Assembly: GCF_002887815.1 (NCBI RefSeq)
Contig: NZ_PDHO01000014.1
Span: 1-64,000, forward strand
DNA length: 64,000 nt
Reading direction: 5' to 3'
From: Mycobacterium sp. ENV421
Lineage (GTDB): Bacteria; Actinomycetota; Actinomycetes; Mycobacteriales; Mycobacteriaceae
Shown: positions 16,270 to 24,807 of the stretch, piece after piece
Position numbering within the stretch: the stretch's first letter is position 1
Layout: each line of letters starts with the position of its first letter
Notes under the pieces: generated by a model
What the model was told of the DNA's origin: nothing
Databases searched by the model: none
Seen by the model: the letters and a program-made list of their open reading frames with translations, nothing else
Program-made: the position numbers and the translations under genes

Positions 16270-17688
16270 GTGACAATCCCCAATGTGCTGGCCGGCCGCT
16301 ACGCCAGCGCGGACATGGTCGCGATCTGGTCGCCCGAAGCCAAGATCGTCGCCGAACGCCGGCTGTGGCTGGCAGTGCTGCGCGCCCAGTCCGAACTCGG
16401 CGTGGACGTGCCCTCTCGCGTGGTCGAGGACTACGAACGGGTGCTCGATCAGGTCGACCTCGCGTCGATCGCCGCGCGCGAACGGGTCACCCGCCACGAC
16501 GTCAAGGCCCGCATCGAGGAATTCAATGCCCTGACCGGACACGAGCACGTGCACAAGGGCATGACCAGCCGCGACCTCACCGAGAACGTCGAGCAGCTGC
16601 AGATCCGCCGCTCGCTGGAACTCGTGCATGCCCACGGGGTGGCGGTGGTGGCACGGCTGGCCGAGCGCGCGGTGCTCTACCGCGACGTGGTCATGGCCGG
16701 CCGCAGCCACAACGTCGCCGCGCAGGCCACCACGCTGGGCAAGCGGTTCGCGTCGGCCGCCGAGGAGACCCTGATCGCTCTGGAGCGGATTCGTGAGCTG
16801 ATCGACCGCTATCCGCTGCGCGGCATCAAGGGCCCGATGGGCACCGCCCAGGACATGCTCGACCTGTTCGACGGCGACGCCGTCCGGTTGGCCGAACTGG
16901 AGCGCCGGGTCGCCGAATTCCTGGGCTTCAACGCCGTCTTCACCAGCGTCGGCCAGGTTTACCCGCGGTCGCTGGACCACGATGTGGTCTCGGCGCTGGT
17001 TCAGCTGGGTGCCGGTCCGTCGTCGTTCGCGCACACCGTGCGGCTGATGGCCGGGCACGAGTTGGTCACCGAGGGCTTCGCGCCGGGGCAGGTCGGCTCG
17101 TCGGCGATGCCGCACAAGATGAACACCCGCAGCTGTGAGCGGGTCAACGGGCTGCAGGTGGTGCTGCGCGGCTACGCGTCGATGGCCGCGGAACTGGCTG
17201 GCGCGCAATGGAATGAGGGCGACGTCTTCTGCTCGGTGGTGCGCCGGGTGGCGCTGCCGGACGCGTTCTTCGCCATCGACGGGCAGATCGAGACGTTCCT
17301 GACGGTGCTCGACGAGTTCGGCGCCTATCCGGCGGTGATCCAGCGGGAACTGGATCGCTACCTGCCGTTCCTGGCCACCACCAAGGTGCTGATCGCGGCG
17401 GTGCGGGCCGGTGTGGGCCGCGAGACCGCGCACGAGGTCATCAAGGAACACGCGGTGGCCGTCGCGCTCGCGATGCGGGAGAAGGGCGCCGAACCCGACC
17501 TGCTGGATCGGTTGGCCGCCGACGAGCGGCTGCCGCTGGACCGGGCGGCGCTGGACGCCGCGCTGGCCGACAAGGCGGCGTTCACCGGGGCCGCGGGCAG
17601 TCAGGTCGACCAGGTGATCGTCGCAGTGGACCACCTGGTCAGCGACTACCCCGACGCGGCCAAGTACACCCCCGGCGCGATCCTGTAA
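16270..17688 (+). CDS. purB: Adenylosuccinate lyase
   Basis: The 472-aa enzyme cleaves SAICAR to AICAR and adenylosuccinate to AMP, serving both the common and the AMP branches of purine synthesis. Motifs include GHEHVHKGMTSRDLTEN, GRSHNVAAQATTLGKRFA (catalytic His region), GIKGPMGTAQD and the superfamily signature GSSAMPHKMNTRSCE. The GTG at 16270 gives the 472-residue length typical of mycobacterial PurB; the open frame extends upstream over relZ, but that part is antisense. A CYP126-like gene follows 4 bases after the stop, so the two probably form one transcript. Confidence 0.98.
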   Translation: MTIPNVLAGRYASADMVAIWSPEAKIVAERRLWLAVLRAQSELGVDVPSRVVEDYERVLDQVDLASIAARERVTRHDVKARIEEFNALTGHEHVHKGMTSRDLTENVEQLQIRRSLELVHAHGVAVVARLAERAVLYRDVVMAGRSHNVAAQATTLGKRFASAAEETLIALERIRELIDRYPLRGIKGPMGTAQDMLDLFDGDAVRLAELERRVAEFLGFNAVFTSVGQVYPRSLDHDVVSALVQLGAGPSSFAHTVRLMAGHELVTEGFAPGQVGSSAMPHKMNTRSCERVNGLQVVLRGYASMAAELAGAQWNEGDVFCSVVRRVALPDAFFAIDGQIETFLTVLDEFGAYPAVIQRELDRYLPFLATTKVLIAAVRAGVGRETAHEVIKEHAVAVALAMREKGAEPDLLDRLAADERLPLDRAALDAALADKAAFTGAAGSQVDQVIVAVDHLVSDYPDAAKYTPGAIL

Positions 17689-17692
17689 TCCA

Positions 17693-18919
17693 ATGTTGCT
17701 GCGCGACATCGACTTCACCGACCTCGATAACTTCGCCGAGGGTTTCCCGCACCACTTGTTCGCGATCCATCGCCGCGACGCGCCGGTGTACTGGCACTCG
17801 CCGACCGACAACACACCGGACGGCGAAGGGTTCTGGTCGGTGGCCACCCACCCGGAAACCCTTGCCGTGCTGCGAGATCAGGACACCTACTCGTCGGTGA
17901 CCGGTGGAGACCGGCCGTTCGGCGGCACACTCCTGCAGGATCTGTCGATCGCCGGTCAGGTGCTCAACATGATGGACGACCCGCGCCACACCCGGATCCG
18001 GCGCCTGGTCAGCTCGGGCCTGACCCCGCGGATGATCGGCCGGGTCGAGGACGACCTGCGCCAACGCACCCGCGCGCTGCTGGACGCGGTCGAGCCCGGG
18101 GTGCCCTTCGATTTCCTGGTGGACGTGGCCGCCGAGTTGCCCATGCAGATGATCTGCATTCTGCTGGGAGTGCCGGAGAGCGAACGGCATTGGCTGTTCC
18201 GAGCCATCGAACCGAGCTTCGACTTCGGGGATTCCCGCAAAGGCGAAATCGGCACCATGTCGATCGAGGAGGCGGGATCGCGGATCTATGCCTACGGCTC
18301 CGAGCTGATCGCGAAGAAGCGCGCCGAGCCCGGTGACGACATGCTCTCGGTGGTGGCCAACGCCACCGTTGACGACCCGGATGCGCCGTCGCTCAGCGAC
18401 ATCGAGCTGTACCTGTTCTTCAACCTGTTGTTCAGCGCGGGTGCGGAGACCACGCGCAACGCGGTCGCCGGCGGCCTGCTGGCGTTGGCTGCGCACCCTG
18501 ATCAACGCCGGCGGCTGAAGGACGATCTCGAACTGTTGCCGACCGCGGTGGAGGAGATCGTCCGGTGGACCTCTCCGTCACCGTCCAAGCGGCGCACCGC
18601 AACCCGGGACACCGAGCTCGGCGGGTGCTCGATCCGGGCGGGTGACAAGGTGCTGGTGTGGGAGGGTTCGGCCAACCGCGACGGCGCCGTGTTCGACGAC
18701 CCCGACTCCTTCGACGTGGGCCGTAAACGCAACCCGCACCTGGGGTTCGGCCAGGGTGTGCACTACTGCCTGGGCGCCAACCTGGCCCGGCTGGAGCTGC
18801 GGGTGCTCTACGAGGAACTCCTGACCCGCTTCGCCGAGATCCAAGTGGTCAAGCCGGTCGAATGGGCCCGCAGTAATCGGCACACCGGCATTCGGCATCT
18901 CTTCGTCGAGCTCGGCTGA
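17693..18919 (+). CDS. Cytochrome P450, CYP126-like
   Basis: The 408-aa P450 has the I-helix FSAGAETTRN, an ExxR in EEIVRWTSPS and the heme loop FGQGVHYCLGANLAR with Cys359. The segment FTDLDNFAEGFPHHLFAIHRRDAPVYWH and the immediate position downstream of purB match M. tuberculosis CYP126A1 (Rv0778), whose physiological substrate is not established. The persistent purB linkage has led others to suspect a purine-related role, but nothing in the sequence shows that. The start codon lies 4 bases after the purB stop, and the stop lies one base before the permease ATG. Confidence 0.93.
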   Translation: MLLRDIDFTDLDNFAEGFPHHLFAIHRRDAPVYWHSPTDNTPDGEGFWSVATHPETLAVLRDQDTYSSVTGGDRPFGGTLLQDLSIAGQVLNMMDDPRHTRIRRLVSSGLTPRMIGRVEDDLRQRTRALLDAVEPGVPFDFLVDVAAELPMQMICILLGVPESERHWLFRAIEPSFDFGDSRKGEIGTMSIEEAGSRIYAYGSELIAKKRAEPGDDMLSVVANATVDDPDAPSLSDIELYLFFNLLFSAGAETTRNAVAGGLLALAAHPDQRRRLKDDLELLPTAVEEIVRWTSPSPSKRRTATRDTELGGCSIRAGDKVLVWEGSANRDGAVFDDPDSFDVGRKRNPHLGFGQGVHYCLGANLARLELRVLYEELLTRFAEIQVVKPVEWARSNRHTGIRHLFVELG

Positions 18920-18920
18920 C

Positions 18921-19862
18921 ATGCGGCCACCGCCCGACGTGTTCGCGGCGGTGATGGCCACCGGCATCGTGTCGATAGCTGCCGCCGACCACGGCCACCG
19001 CTGGATCAGCCTGGCGCTGGCAGTGATCGCCGCGGTTGCATTGCCGGTACTCGTCGTGGCGTGCGCGCTCATCTGGCGGCGGTCGGCACCGGACTTCGGC
19101 GACCCGGACGTGCTGCTGCGGCTGTTCACCTACGTCGCGGCGTGTGCGGTGCTCGGCGCGCGCCTGGTCGAATACCGCGCTGTGCTGTGGATCCTGGCCG
19201 GTCTGGCCTTGCAGTTCTGGCTCACGCTGACGCCGCTGGTGGTACGGCGGATGTGGCGGATTCGCTGGCTCGGGTTGCGCGACCGTTCGCATGGTGCGTG
19301 GGAACTGGCCAGTGTGGCCACCTCGGGGCTGGCCATCCTGTCCGCGGATCTGAAGTGGCTGTTCGGTGCGCTGTTGTTCTGGGTGCTGGCGCTGCTGGCG
19401 TACGCCGCGATGACGGCGCTGATTCTCTGGCGGGCCTTCCACGAGCGGCTGGACCCCGGCGGGTTCGAGCCTGACGGCTGGATCCTGATGGGCGGCCTGG
19501 CGATCGCTACCCTCGCCGGTGATCGGATCCACCGCATCTGGACCTCGGAGGTGGTCGTGACGACCACCGTGGTCACCTGGGCGCTTGCGACGCTGTGGAT
19601 TCCGGTGCTGGCCTACTTCGGGATCCGGCGCTTGACTCTTCCCGGTGCGTGGGGGTTCCGGGGGGTGTGGTGGGCGATGGTGTTCCCGCTGGGCATGTAC
19701 TCGGTGGCGACGTTCGCGATGGCCGCCGAAACGGGGTGGCGCGGACTGCACACCGTCTCGCTGGTGTTCTTCTGGGTCGCGTTGGCCGCGTGGGTCATTC
19801 TGACCGCGGGCGGGCTGCGCTACCTCCGGTCACATCACCGCGTGACCGGCATCGACCGGTAG
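18921..19862 (+). CDS. TehA/SLAC1-type permease (tellurite resistance/dicarboxylate transporter family)
   Basis: The 313-aa integral membrane protein has about nine to ten hydrophobic segments. Family marks are the N-terminal PPPDVFAAVMATGIVSIAAADHG and the late segment WGFRGVWWAMVFPLGMYSVATFAMA, with the pore-lining phenylalanine/glycine pattern of the TDT family (TehA, Mae1, SLAC1). Members are anion channels or dicarboxylate carriers; the substrate here is unknown. It begins one base after the CYP126 stop codon and is probably the third gene of the purB transcript. It overlaps the 3' end of the convergent SDR gene by 33 bases. Confidence 0.85.
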   Translation: MRPPPDVFAAVMATGIVSIAAADHGHRWISLALAVIAAVALPVLVVACALIWRRSAPDFGDPDVLLRLFTYVAACAVLGARLVEYRAVLWILAGLALQFWLTLTPLVVRRMWRIRWLGLRDRSHGAWELASVATSGLAILSADLKWLFGALLFWVLALLAYAAMTALILWRAFHERLDPGGFEPDGWILMGGLAIATLAGDRIHRIWTSEVVVTTTVVTWALATLWIPVLAYFGIRRLTLPGAWGFRGVWWAMVFPLGMYSVATFAMAAETGWRGLHTVSLVFFWVALAAWVILTAGGLRYLRSHHRVTGIDR

Positions 19863-20651
19863 CGCGACGCCGGTGATGTAGCGAGCCTTGGGGCCGGCCA
19901 GGAAGACCACCACATTGGTGACGTCCTCGGCTTCGACGAACGGGACCGGCAGCAGATTGGCCGAGAGCGCGGCGCCGTTGGGGTTCTCCTGGAACGTCTT
20001 GAGCGTGTGGTCGTTGAGGATCATCGGGGTGCCGACCCCGCTGGGGTGCACGGTGTTGACCCGGATGTTGTGTTGGGCATAGGCATTGGCCGCGGAGCGC
20101 ATCAATCCGACGACGCCGTGCTTGGCCGCGGCATAGGCGAACATCGCCGCGCTGCCGTCGCCGCCCTTGCCGACCAGGCCCTGCGCCGAGCTCGTCAAGA
20201 TGATCGAGCCGCCGCGGCCCTTGCGGATGATCGAGGGCACGGTGGCAACGATGGTGTGCCACACCCCGGTGAGGTTGGTCTCGACGATGTCGCGGTACAC
20301 CTCGGTGTCCAGCGGATCCTTGCGACCGATCGCCACCACCCCGGCGTTGGCCACCACGATGTCGATCTCGCCGAGCGCGTCCACGCCGCCGCGTACCCCG
20401 GCCTGCAGTGCGTCGAGGTCGCGCACGTCGGCGACGATCGGAACGATGCGGCGGCCCTGGGCCTCCACGAGGCGGACGGTCTCGTCGAGATCTTCCTTGG
20501 TGGCCAGCGGGTAGGGGATCGAGTCGATGTCGGCGCAGCGGTCGATCGCGATGATGTCGGCGCCCTCGGCGGCCAACGCGACGGCATGGCTGCGGCCCTG
20601 GCCGCGGGCTGCGCCGGTGACTACTGCGACGGTGTCGATGAGGTCTGCCAC
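19830..20651 (-). CDS. Mycofactocin-coupled SDR family oxidoreductase
   Basis: The 273-aa protein has the SDR cofactor motif AVVTGAARGQGRSHAVALA, then the insertion typical of the mycofactocin-associated subfamily (IIAIDRCADIDSIPYPLA, TKEDLDETVRLVEAQGRRI). It also has NAG at VVANAGVV, the active Ser in LTSSAQG and YAAAKHG. Members of this family (TIGR03971 type) hold NAD tightly and pass electrons to mycofactocin, a peptide-derived cofactor, typically when oxidising alcohols. The GTG at 20651 is the only start giving a normal N-terminus. It is divergent from a TetR gene across 51 bases and is adjacent to the Rieske operon. Confidence 0.9.
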   Translation of the reverse strand: MADLIDTVAVVTGAARGQGRSHAVALAAEGADIIAIDRCADIDSIPYPLATKEDLDETVRLVEAQGRRIVPIVADVRDLDALQAGVRGGVDALGEIDIVVANAGVVAIGRKDPLDTEVYRDIVETNLTGVWHTIVATVPSIIRKGRGGSIILTSSAQGLVGKGGDGSAAMFAYAAAKHGVVGLMRSAANAYAQHNIRVNTVHPSGVGTPMILNDHTLKTFQENPNGAALSANLLPVPFVEAEDVTNVVVFLAGPKARYITGVALPVDAGHAVM

Positions 20652-20702
20652 GACGCGGACTCTAACCGATCGGCGCACGACTGTGAGAAGCTTCTGGAAG
20701 CG

Positions 20703-21356
20703 ATGGCGAAACCCAAAGGTGCAGCGTCGGCCACATCCTCGCTCCTCGGCCGGCCGGTGGGCGCCAACAGCGAGGAGACGAGGCAGCGCATCCTCGAGGC
20801 GACCATGCGCTGCGTCGCGGCCGTCGGCTACTCGCGGACGACGATCCGAGAGATCGCCCGCGCGGCGAACATGACCAGCGGCAGTCTCTATCACTACTTT
20901 CCGAACAAGGCCGAACTCGTCAAGGCCACCTTCGACGAGGTCGCGACCATCGCCGTGCCCCGGCTGGAGCAGGCCGCCGAAGACAACACCGCGACAATCG
21001 ACAAGCTGATGGCGGTGCTTGACGAGAGCGTGCGGGTGATGCAGGACTACCCGCTCGCCGTCGCCTTCGATCGGGCTATCCGCGCCGAGAGCCCGCAGCA
21101 TCTGCACCTCGCCGAGAACAGCGACACCCGATTCGTCGCGCTGCGCAACCTGATCCGCGACATCCTCTCCCAGGGCGCCCGCGAGAAGGTGCTGGGCCGC
21201 GGTGTCGACGTGGAAAGCGCGGCCAACGCGGTGTACATGATCTTCCGGGGCCTGAACGAATACGCCGCCAGCACACCGCCGCCCGAGGAGTACCACGCGA
21301 CGGTGGCCGCACTCAAACAGCTGCTCCGTGGCCAGCTCTTCGGTCAGAGCCGGTAG
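20703..21356 (+). CDS. TetR-family transcriptional regulator
   Basis: The 217-aa regulator has its TetR helix-turn-helix at about residues 46-68 (TTIREIARAANMTSGSLYHYF) after an alanine-rich leader. It sits between the mycofactocin-type SDR (divergent) and the Rieske operon (convergent, overlapping its last gene by 13 bases), so it is the best local candidate for the repressor that reads the palindrome at 26176-26209. A 10-bp palindrome AGAAGCTTCT lies at 20686-20695 in its own promoter region. The ATG at 20703 is the first sensible start after the divergent SDR. Confidence 0.9.
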   Translation: MAKPKGAASATSSLLGRPVGANSEETRQRILEATMRCVAAVGYSRTTIREIARAANMTSGSLYHYFPNKAELVKATFDEVATIAVPRLEQAAEDNTATIDKLMAVLDESVRVMQDYPLAVAFDRAIRAESPQHLHLAENSDTRFVALRNLIRDILSQGAREKVLGRGVDVESAANAVYMIFRGLNEYAASTPPPEEYHATVAALKQLLRGQLFGQSR

Positions 21357-22090
21357 AAGTTCCGCGCGTTCGTCGCCAGCACCGCATCGATGTGGTCGGC
21401 GCCGACGGCATTGGCTATCCGCGTGATATCGCTGTCCTGGAACGGAATTGCCGCTCGGGTGGAGGGTAGGTCACTGCCGAAGATCAGCGCGGCGGGATTC
21501 GCGGTCACGATGTCGCGCATCAGGGCGTCGGGGTCGGTGACACTGATCCGGCCGAAGCCGGTGGCCTTCACCACGGCGCCGGATTCCACCAGCCGCAGCA
21601 GCGCTTCCCCGGTGTCGTCCGACATGGCCAGGTGGTCGATGCTGATCCGGGGCAGGGCGGCCAGGATGGGGGCCAGTTCGGTGAAATCGGCGGCATCGAG
21701 GTAGAACTCGCTATGCCAGCCGGCGACCTCGTGCACGCGGCGGGCGAGAGTGTCGACGTCGCCGAGTGTCGCCGATCCGCCGCGGTACAGGTTGAACCGG
21801 ACGGCCCGCACGCCGGCGCGGTCCAGTGCGATGATCTCGTCGTCGGTGCTATCACCGGGAATCTGGGTGACACCGACGAATCCCGGACCAAGTTGTGCCA
21901 GAGTATCTTTCAGGTAGCTCTGGTCGAAGGCCTGGAAGGATCCACTGACCACGGCACCACCGCTGACGTCGAGCGGGACGACACGCTCGCGGTAGTCGGC
22001 GACGGTGAACGCCGCAGGCAGGTAGCCGTTGTTGGGCACCAGCGGAAACCGGGGATCGATGATGTGGAAATGCGCATCGAAGATGCTCAC
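21344..22090 (-). CDS. Amidohydrolase family protein (TIM-barrel metal-dependent hydrolase)
   Basis: The 248-aa protein begins SIFDAHFHIIDPRFPLVPNNGYLPAAF, with the HxH metal-binding motif of amidohydrolase-2 (PF04909-type) enzymes such as dicarboxylate-lactone hydrolases and decarboxylases. The later ISIDHLAMSDD and FGSDLPSTRA supply the usual His and Asp. It may hydrolyse a lactone or decarboxylate a ring-cleavage product. The GTG start overlaps the stop codon of the GMC gene by four bases (GTGA), making it the last gene of the Rieske operon. The N-terminal extension to 22117 is rejected for that reason. Confidence 0.85.
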   Translation of the reverse strand: MSIFDAHFHIIDPRFPLVPNNGYLPAAFTVADYRERVVPLDVSGGAVVSGSFQAFDQSYLKDTLAQLGPGFVGVTQIPGDSTDDEIIALDRAGVRAVRFNLYRGGSATLGDVDTLARRVHEVAGWHSEFYLDAADFTELAPILAALPRISIDHLAMSDDTGEALLRLVESGAVVKATGFGRISVTDPDALMRDIVTANPAALIFGSDLPSTRAAIPFQDSDITRIANAVGADHIDAVLATNARNFYRL

Positions 22091-23649
22091 ACGCCGGCCT
22101 TGATGAAGTCGGCGCACCGCTCACCGACCAGGATCGCCGGTGCGTTGGTGTTGGCCCGGGGTATACGAGGGAACACCGACGCGTCGGCCACCCGCAGGCC
22201 GGCCACGCCGCGCACTTTCAGGGTCTCGTCCAATACGCTGCTGTCGTCGGTGCCCATCGCCGCCGAGCAGGCGGGGTGCCCGGTGGTGGCGACCGAACTA
22301 CGCAGCCACGCCCCGATCTGGGCGTCGGTGACGGTGTCCGGGCCGGGGTGCAGTTCGGCGGTGACCACCGAGGCGAACGGCTCGGTGGCGACGATCTCCC
22401 GGGTGCGTCGCACGATGCGGATGAACGCCTGCACGTCGTCCGGGTGGCCCAAGGTGTTGAGCCGAATCTCCGGCGGCACATGTGGATCCGCGGACTGCAC
22501 CAGCACTGTGCCCCGGCTTCTCGGTGTCCAGTAGGACTGCAGCACCGACGAGGCACGACGAAGCTCTTGCTCCATCGCGATCAGGTTGACGTAGCTGGGG
22601 GAGTGGATCAGCTGAAAATCCGGGGCAGGCAGGTCAGGCGTGGACCGGACCTGCGCGATCGCCTCCATCGCATTGCTGGTGAATTTCCCGGTGCGGCGAA
22701 ACAACCACCGCAGCAACCACTGTGGCTTCTGTGCGTCCGACAGGCCGACGAAGCCGGGCTGGACGTCCCAGCTCATCGCGGCGGCCGGATGATCGGTGAG
22801 GTTGGTTCCCACCCGAGGGCTTTCGACGACTGGCGTTATTCCTGCCGCGCTGAGGTGGTCGGCCGCGCCGATGCCGGAGAGCTGTAGCAGCTGTGGCGTT
22901 CCGTACGCCCCGGCCGACAGGACGATCTCGCGACCGGCGGAGACGATATGTTGCCGCCCCTTGCGTTCGTACTCCACGGCCACCGCGCGTCCGTCGCGAA
23001 TCACCACCCGGTGCACCAGCGCGCCCGTCACCACGCTGAAATTCGGACGACGCCGCGCCGCGGGCAGATACGCCCGAGCGGTGTTCCAGCGCTGCCCCTT
23101 CCAGACCGTCACCGGCGCAATGGACGAACCGTCGAGATCAGGTCCGCCGATGTCCTCGTTGTCGCTGACGCCGGCGGCGCGGGCGGCGTCCACCCATCGA
23201 ATGGAGGTCACGTCGGGCTCCGCCAGCCGGGTGATTCGGACCGGGCCTGCGGTCCCGTGCGACGGGCCGCCCAGATAGTGCGACTCGATACGGCGGAACA
23301 CCGGCTCCACATCGGACCACTCCCAGCCGGGCAGGTCCCAGCCGTCGTAGTCGAGTCCGGTGCCGCGGATCCACACCATCGCGTTCATCGAGCTGGTCCC
23401 GCCGAGCACCCGGCCCCGGGGCTGAGGGATGACCCGGCCGTCGCACGCGGGCTCCGGTGCGGTGCGGTAGTCCCAGTCGGTCGGCCCGCCCATCTGCGCG
23501 GCGAAGGCCAGCGGAGCCCGCACCGTCAGGCGCCGGTCCGAACCGCCGGCCTCCAGCAGCAAAACGCGTGCGTTCCCTTCGGCCAGGCGCGCGGCCACCG
23601 CACAGCCTGCCGACCCTGCGCCGATGACGACGTAGTCGAATGCGGCCAC
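22087..23649 (-). CDS. GMC-family FAD-dependent oxidoreductase (choline dehydrogenase-like)
   Basis: The 520-aa enzyme has the FAD-binding FDYVVIGAGSAGCAVAARL at its N-terminus, the GMC signature PRGRVLGGTSSMNAMVWIRG, and the C-terminal SVATTGHPACSAAMGTDDSSVLDE with the expected active-site histidine, plus RVADASVFPRIPRANTNAPAILVGERCADFI. Such enzymes oxidise alcohols to aldehydes or ketones. The GTG at 23649 shares one base with the ferredoxin stop codon. In the operon it could oxidise an alcohol made by the Rieske oxygenase. Substrate unknown. Confidence 0.9.
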   Translation of the reverse strand: MAAFDYVVIGAGSAGCAVAARLAEGNARVLLLEAGGSDRRLTVRAPLAFAAQMGGPTDWDYRTAPEPACDGRVIPQPRGRVLGGTSSMNAMVWIRGTGLDYDGWDLPGWEWSDVEPVFRRIESHYLGGPSHGTAGPVRITRLAEPDVTSIRWVDAARAAGVSDNEDIGGPDLDGSSIAPVTVWKGQRWNTARAYLPAARRRPNFSVVTGALVHRVVIRDGRAVAVEYERKGRQHIVSAGREIVLSAGAYGTPQLLQLSGIGAADHLSAAGITPVVESPRVGTNLTDHPAAAMSWDVQPGFVGLSDAQKPQWLLRWLFRRTGKFTSNAMEAIAQVRSTPDLPAPDFQLIHSPSYVNLIAMEQELRRASSVLQSYWTPRSRGTVLVQSADPHVPPEIRLNTLGHPDDVQAFIRIVRRTREIVATEPFASVVTAELHPGPDTVTDAQIGAWLRSSVATTGHPACSAAMGTDDSSVLDETLKVRGVAGLRVADASVFPRIPRANTNAPAILVGERCADFIKAGV

Positions 23650-23840
23650 TAGCCTTGTGCGCTGATGGCGTGTTCGGGGCAGTCCTGCACGGCCTTGGCG
23701 ACGAGATCCTGGTACTGGGCCGGTATCTCGTCGACCACCACTTCGGCGTAGCCGTCGGCGGTCCAGGCGAACACATCCGGGCACGTCGACACGCAGTCGC
23801 CGTGGCCGGCGCAGCGGTCCGGATCCACCGAAGCCTTCAT
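23649..23840 (-). CDS. Small ferredoxin, probably [3Fe-4S]
   Basis: The 63-aa protein shows MKASVDPDRCAGHGDCVSTC, with cysteines 10, 16 and 20 and a late CPEHA cysteine. This is the CxxHGxC arrangement typical of actinobacterial 3Fe-4S ferredoxins that serve P450s and some Rieske oxygenases. It lies inside the Rieske operon between an NTF2-like gene and the GMC gene, and is the only ferredoxin gene in this window. No reductase gene is present in the operon. It could feed the Rieske oxygenase or be reduced by the GMC enzyme. Confidence 0.92.
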   Translation of the reverse strand: MKASVDPDRCAGHGDCVSTCPDVFAWTADGYAEVVVDEIPAQYQDLVAKAVQDCPEHAISAQG

Positions 23841-23854
23841 CGGTTCCCTATCCG

Positions 23855-24280
23855 TCAGATCTCGACACCTTCGTAGCTGGCGAGCATATCGGGATCGGGC
23901 AGTGCCATTTGGAGATATACGTCGATGCGGGTGATCTTTCCGCACTGGTCGAACTCGTAGACCGACACCGAGTTGACCGAGTTACTGAAATCGCCGATTC
24001 TGCTGCGCTCTTCGAGCTCGAGGAACACCACGTTGCCGGCCTCGGTGACCCGCTTGAAGTCCGACTCCCACTCCGACGATGTCGCCCAGTTGGTCAGGAA
24101 CGCGACATACTCGCCCCAGTTCATCACCTCTTTGAAATTGCCCACCCGGACGAAGTTCTGCGTGTCGATGAGTTCAGCCAGCGGCGCCCAGCTCTCGGCG
24201 CTGAAGCCCGGCTGCTTGGCCTCGTCGACCAAACGCTTCATCAGGGCGCTGTAGTCCAGCACGGTCTGCGACAGCGTCAT
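23855..24280 (-). CDS. NTF2/SnoaL-fold protein 1, possible oxygenase small subunit
   Basis: The 141-aa protein has the alpha+beta-barrel pattern of the NTF2-like superfamily: helical N-terminus MTLSQTVLDYSALMKRLVDE, then WAPLAELIDTQNFVRVG and the strands VVFLELEERSRI, SVSVYEFDQCGKITRIDVYLQ. Rieske ring-hydroxylating oxygenase beta subunits share this fold, but so do SnoaL-type cyclases and isomerases. It starts on an ATG overlapping the TGA of the second NTF2-like gene, within the Rieske operon. The function is inferred from fold and context. Confidence 0.75.
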   Translation of the reverse strand: MTLSQTVLDYSALMKRLVDEAKQPGFSAESWAPLAELIDTQNFVRVGNFKEVMNWGEYVAFLTNWATSSEWESDFKRVTEAGNVVFLELEERSRIGDFSNSVNSVSVYEFDQCGKITRIDVYLQMALPDPDMLASYEGVEI

Positions 24281-24807
24281 CAGACGGTCAATCCCTCCTC
24301 GGCCAGCCGGCGATCCAAGGCATCGGTGTATTCGTGGGTTCCGTGGAACGGTCCGTGCACACCGATCGCGACATCCAGGAAGTCGCTGTACTCGCTGTTG
24401 ACGTGGGTCTCCCAGCGCACCACTTCACCGTTGTCGTCGGTGTCGATGAAACTGTAAGAGTAGAAACCCATTACGGCGCCGGTGTCTTTGTTGGTGCCCT
24501 GCCAGCGGGTCTTCATCACGAATCCGTTGTCGGCAGGCCAGTGCTTGAAGTCGACGGGTTTCCAGTCCGGGAAGCGCAGGGAATAGACCTTGGCCTCCAT
24601 GGTCGAGGCGCGCGCGGATTCCTCCGGGAACTCGCTGACTTTGAACGCCTCGTCGCCGGTGAAGTACGGCGAGGCATACATGCAGTCCGGGTGGAACTTC
24701 CAGACGTCGACGAACTGTTCGCCGTCCTGCACACCCTGGCGCAGGTAGGCGTCGCCGTAGGCCCGGGCCATCCGATTGTGCAGCGAGATGCGGTCTTCGA
24801 GGTTCAC
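24280..24807 (-). CDS. NTF2/SnoaL-fold protein 2, possible oxygenase small subunit
   Basis: The 175-aa protein resembles an NTF2-fold protein: ISLHNRMARAYGDAYLRQGVQDGEQFVDVWKFHPDCMYASPYF, followed by barrel strands (FVMKTRWQGTNKDTGAVMGFYSYSFIDTDDNGEVVRWETHV). The GTG start at 24807 overlaps the stop of the Rieske subunit by four bases, the tight coupling expected for a large/small oxygenase pair. Two different NTF2-like genes in a row is unusual; one may be the beta subunit and the other a separate isomerase or dehydratase. Confidence 0.75.
   Translation of the reverse strand: MNLEDRISLHNRMARAYGDAYLRQGVQDGEQFVDVWKFHPDCMYASPYFTGDEAFKVSEFPEESARASTMEAKVYSLRFPDWKPVDFKHWPADNGFVMKTRWQGTNKDTGAVMGFYSYSFIDTDDNGEVVRWETHVNSEYSDFLDVAIGVHGPFHGTHEYTDALDRRLAEEGLTV

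Noticed and set aside
16234..17847. Very long minus-strand open frame opposite purB
   Set aside because: It is antisense to purB with its intact signature motif and reads as histidine/arginine-rich sequence, typical of shadow frames in high-GC DNA.
19830..21296. Long minus-strand frame starting at 21296 for the mycofactocin-type SDR
   Set aside because: The part from 20652 to 21296 is antisense to the TetR gene. The SDR fold begins at GTG 20651.
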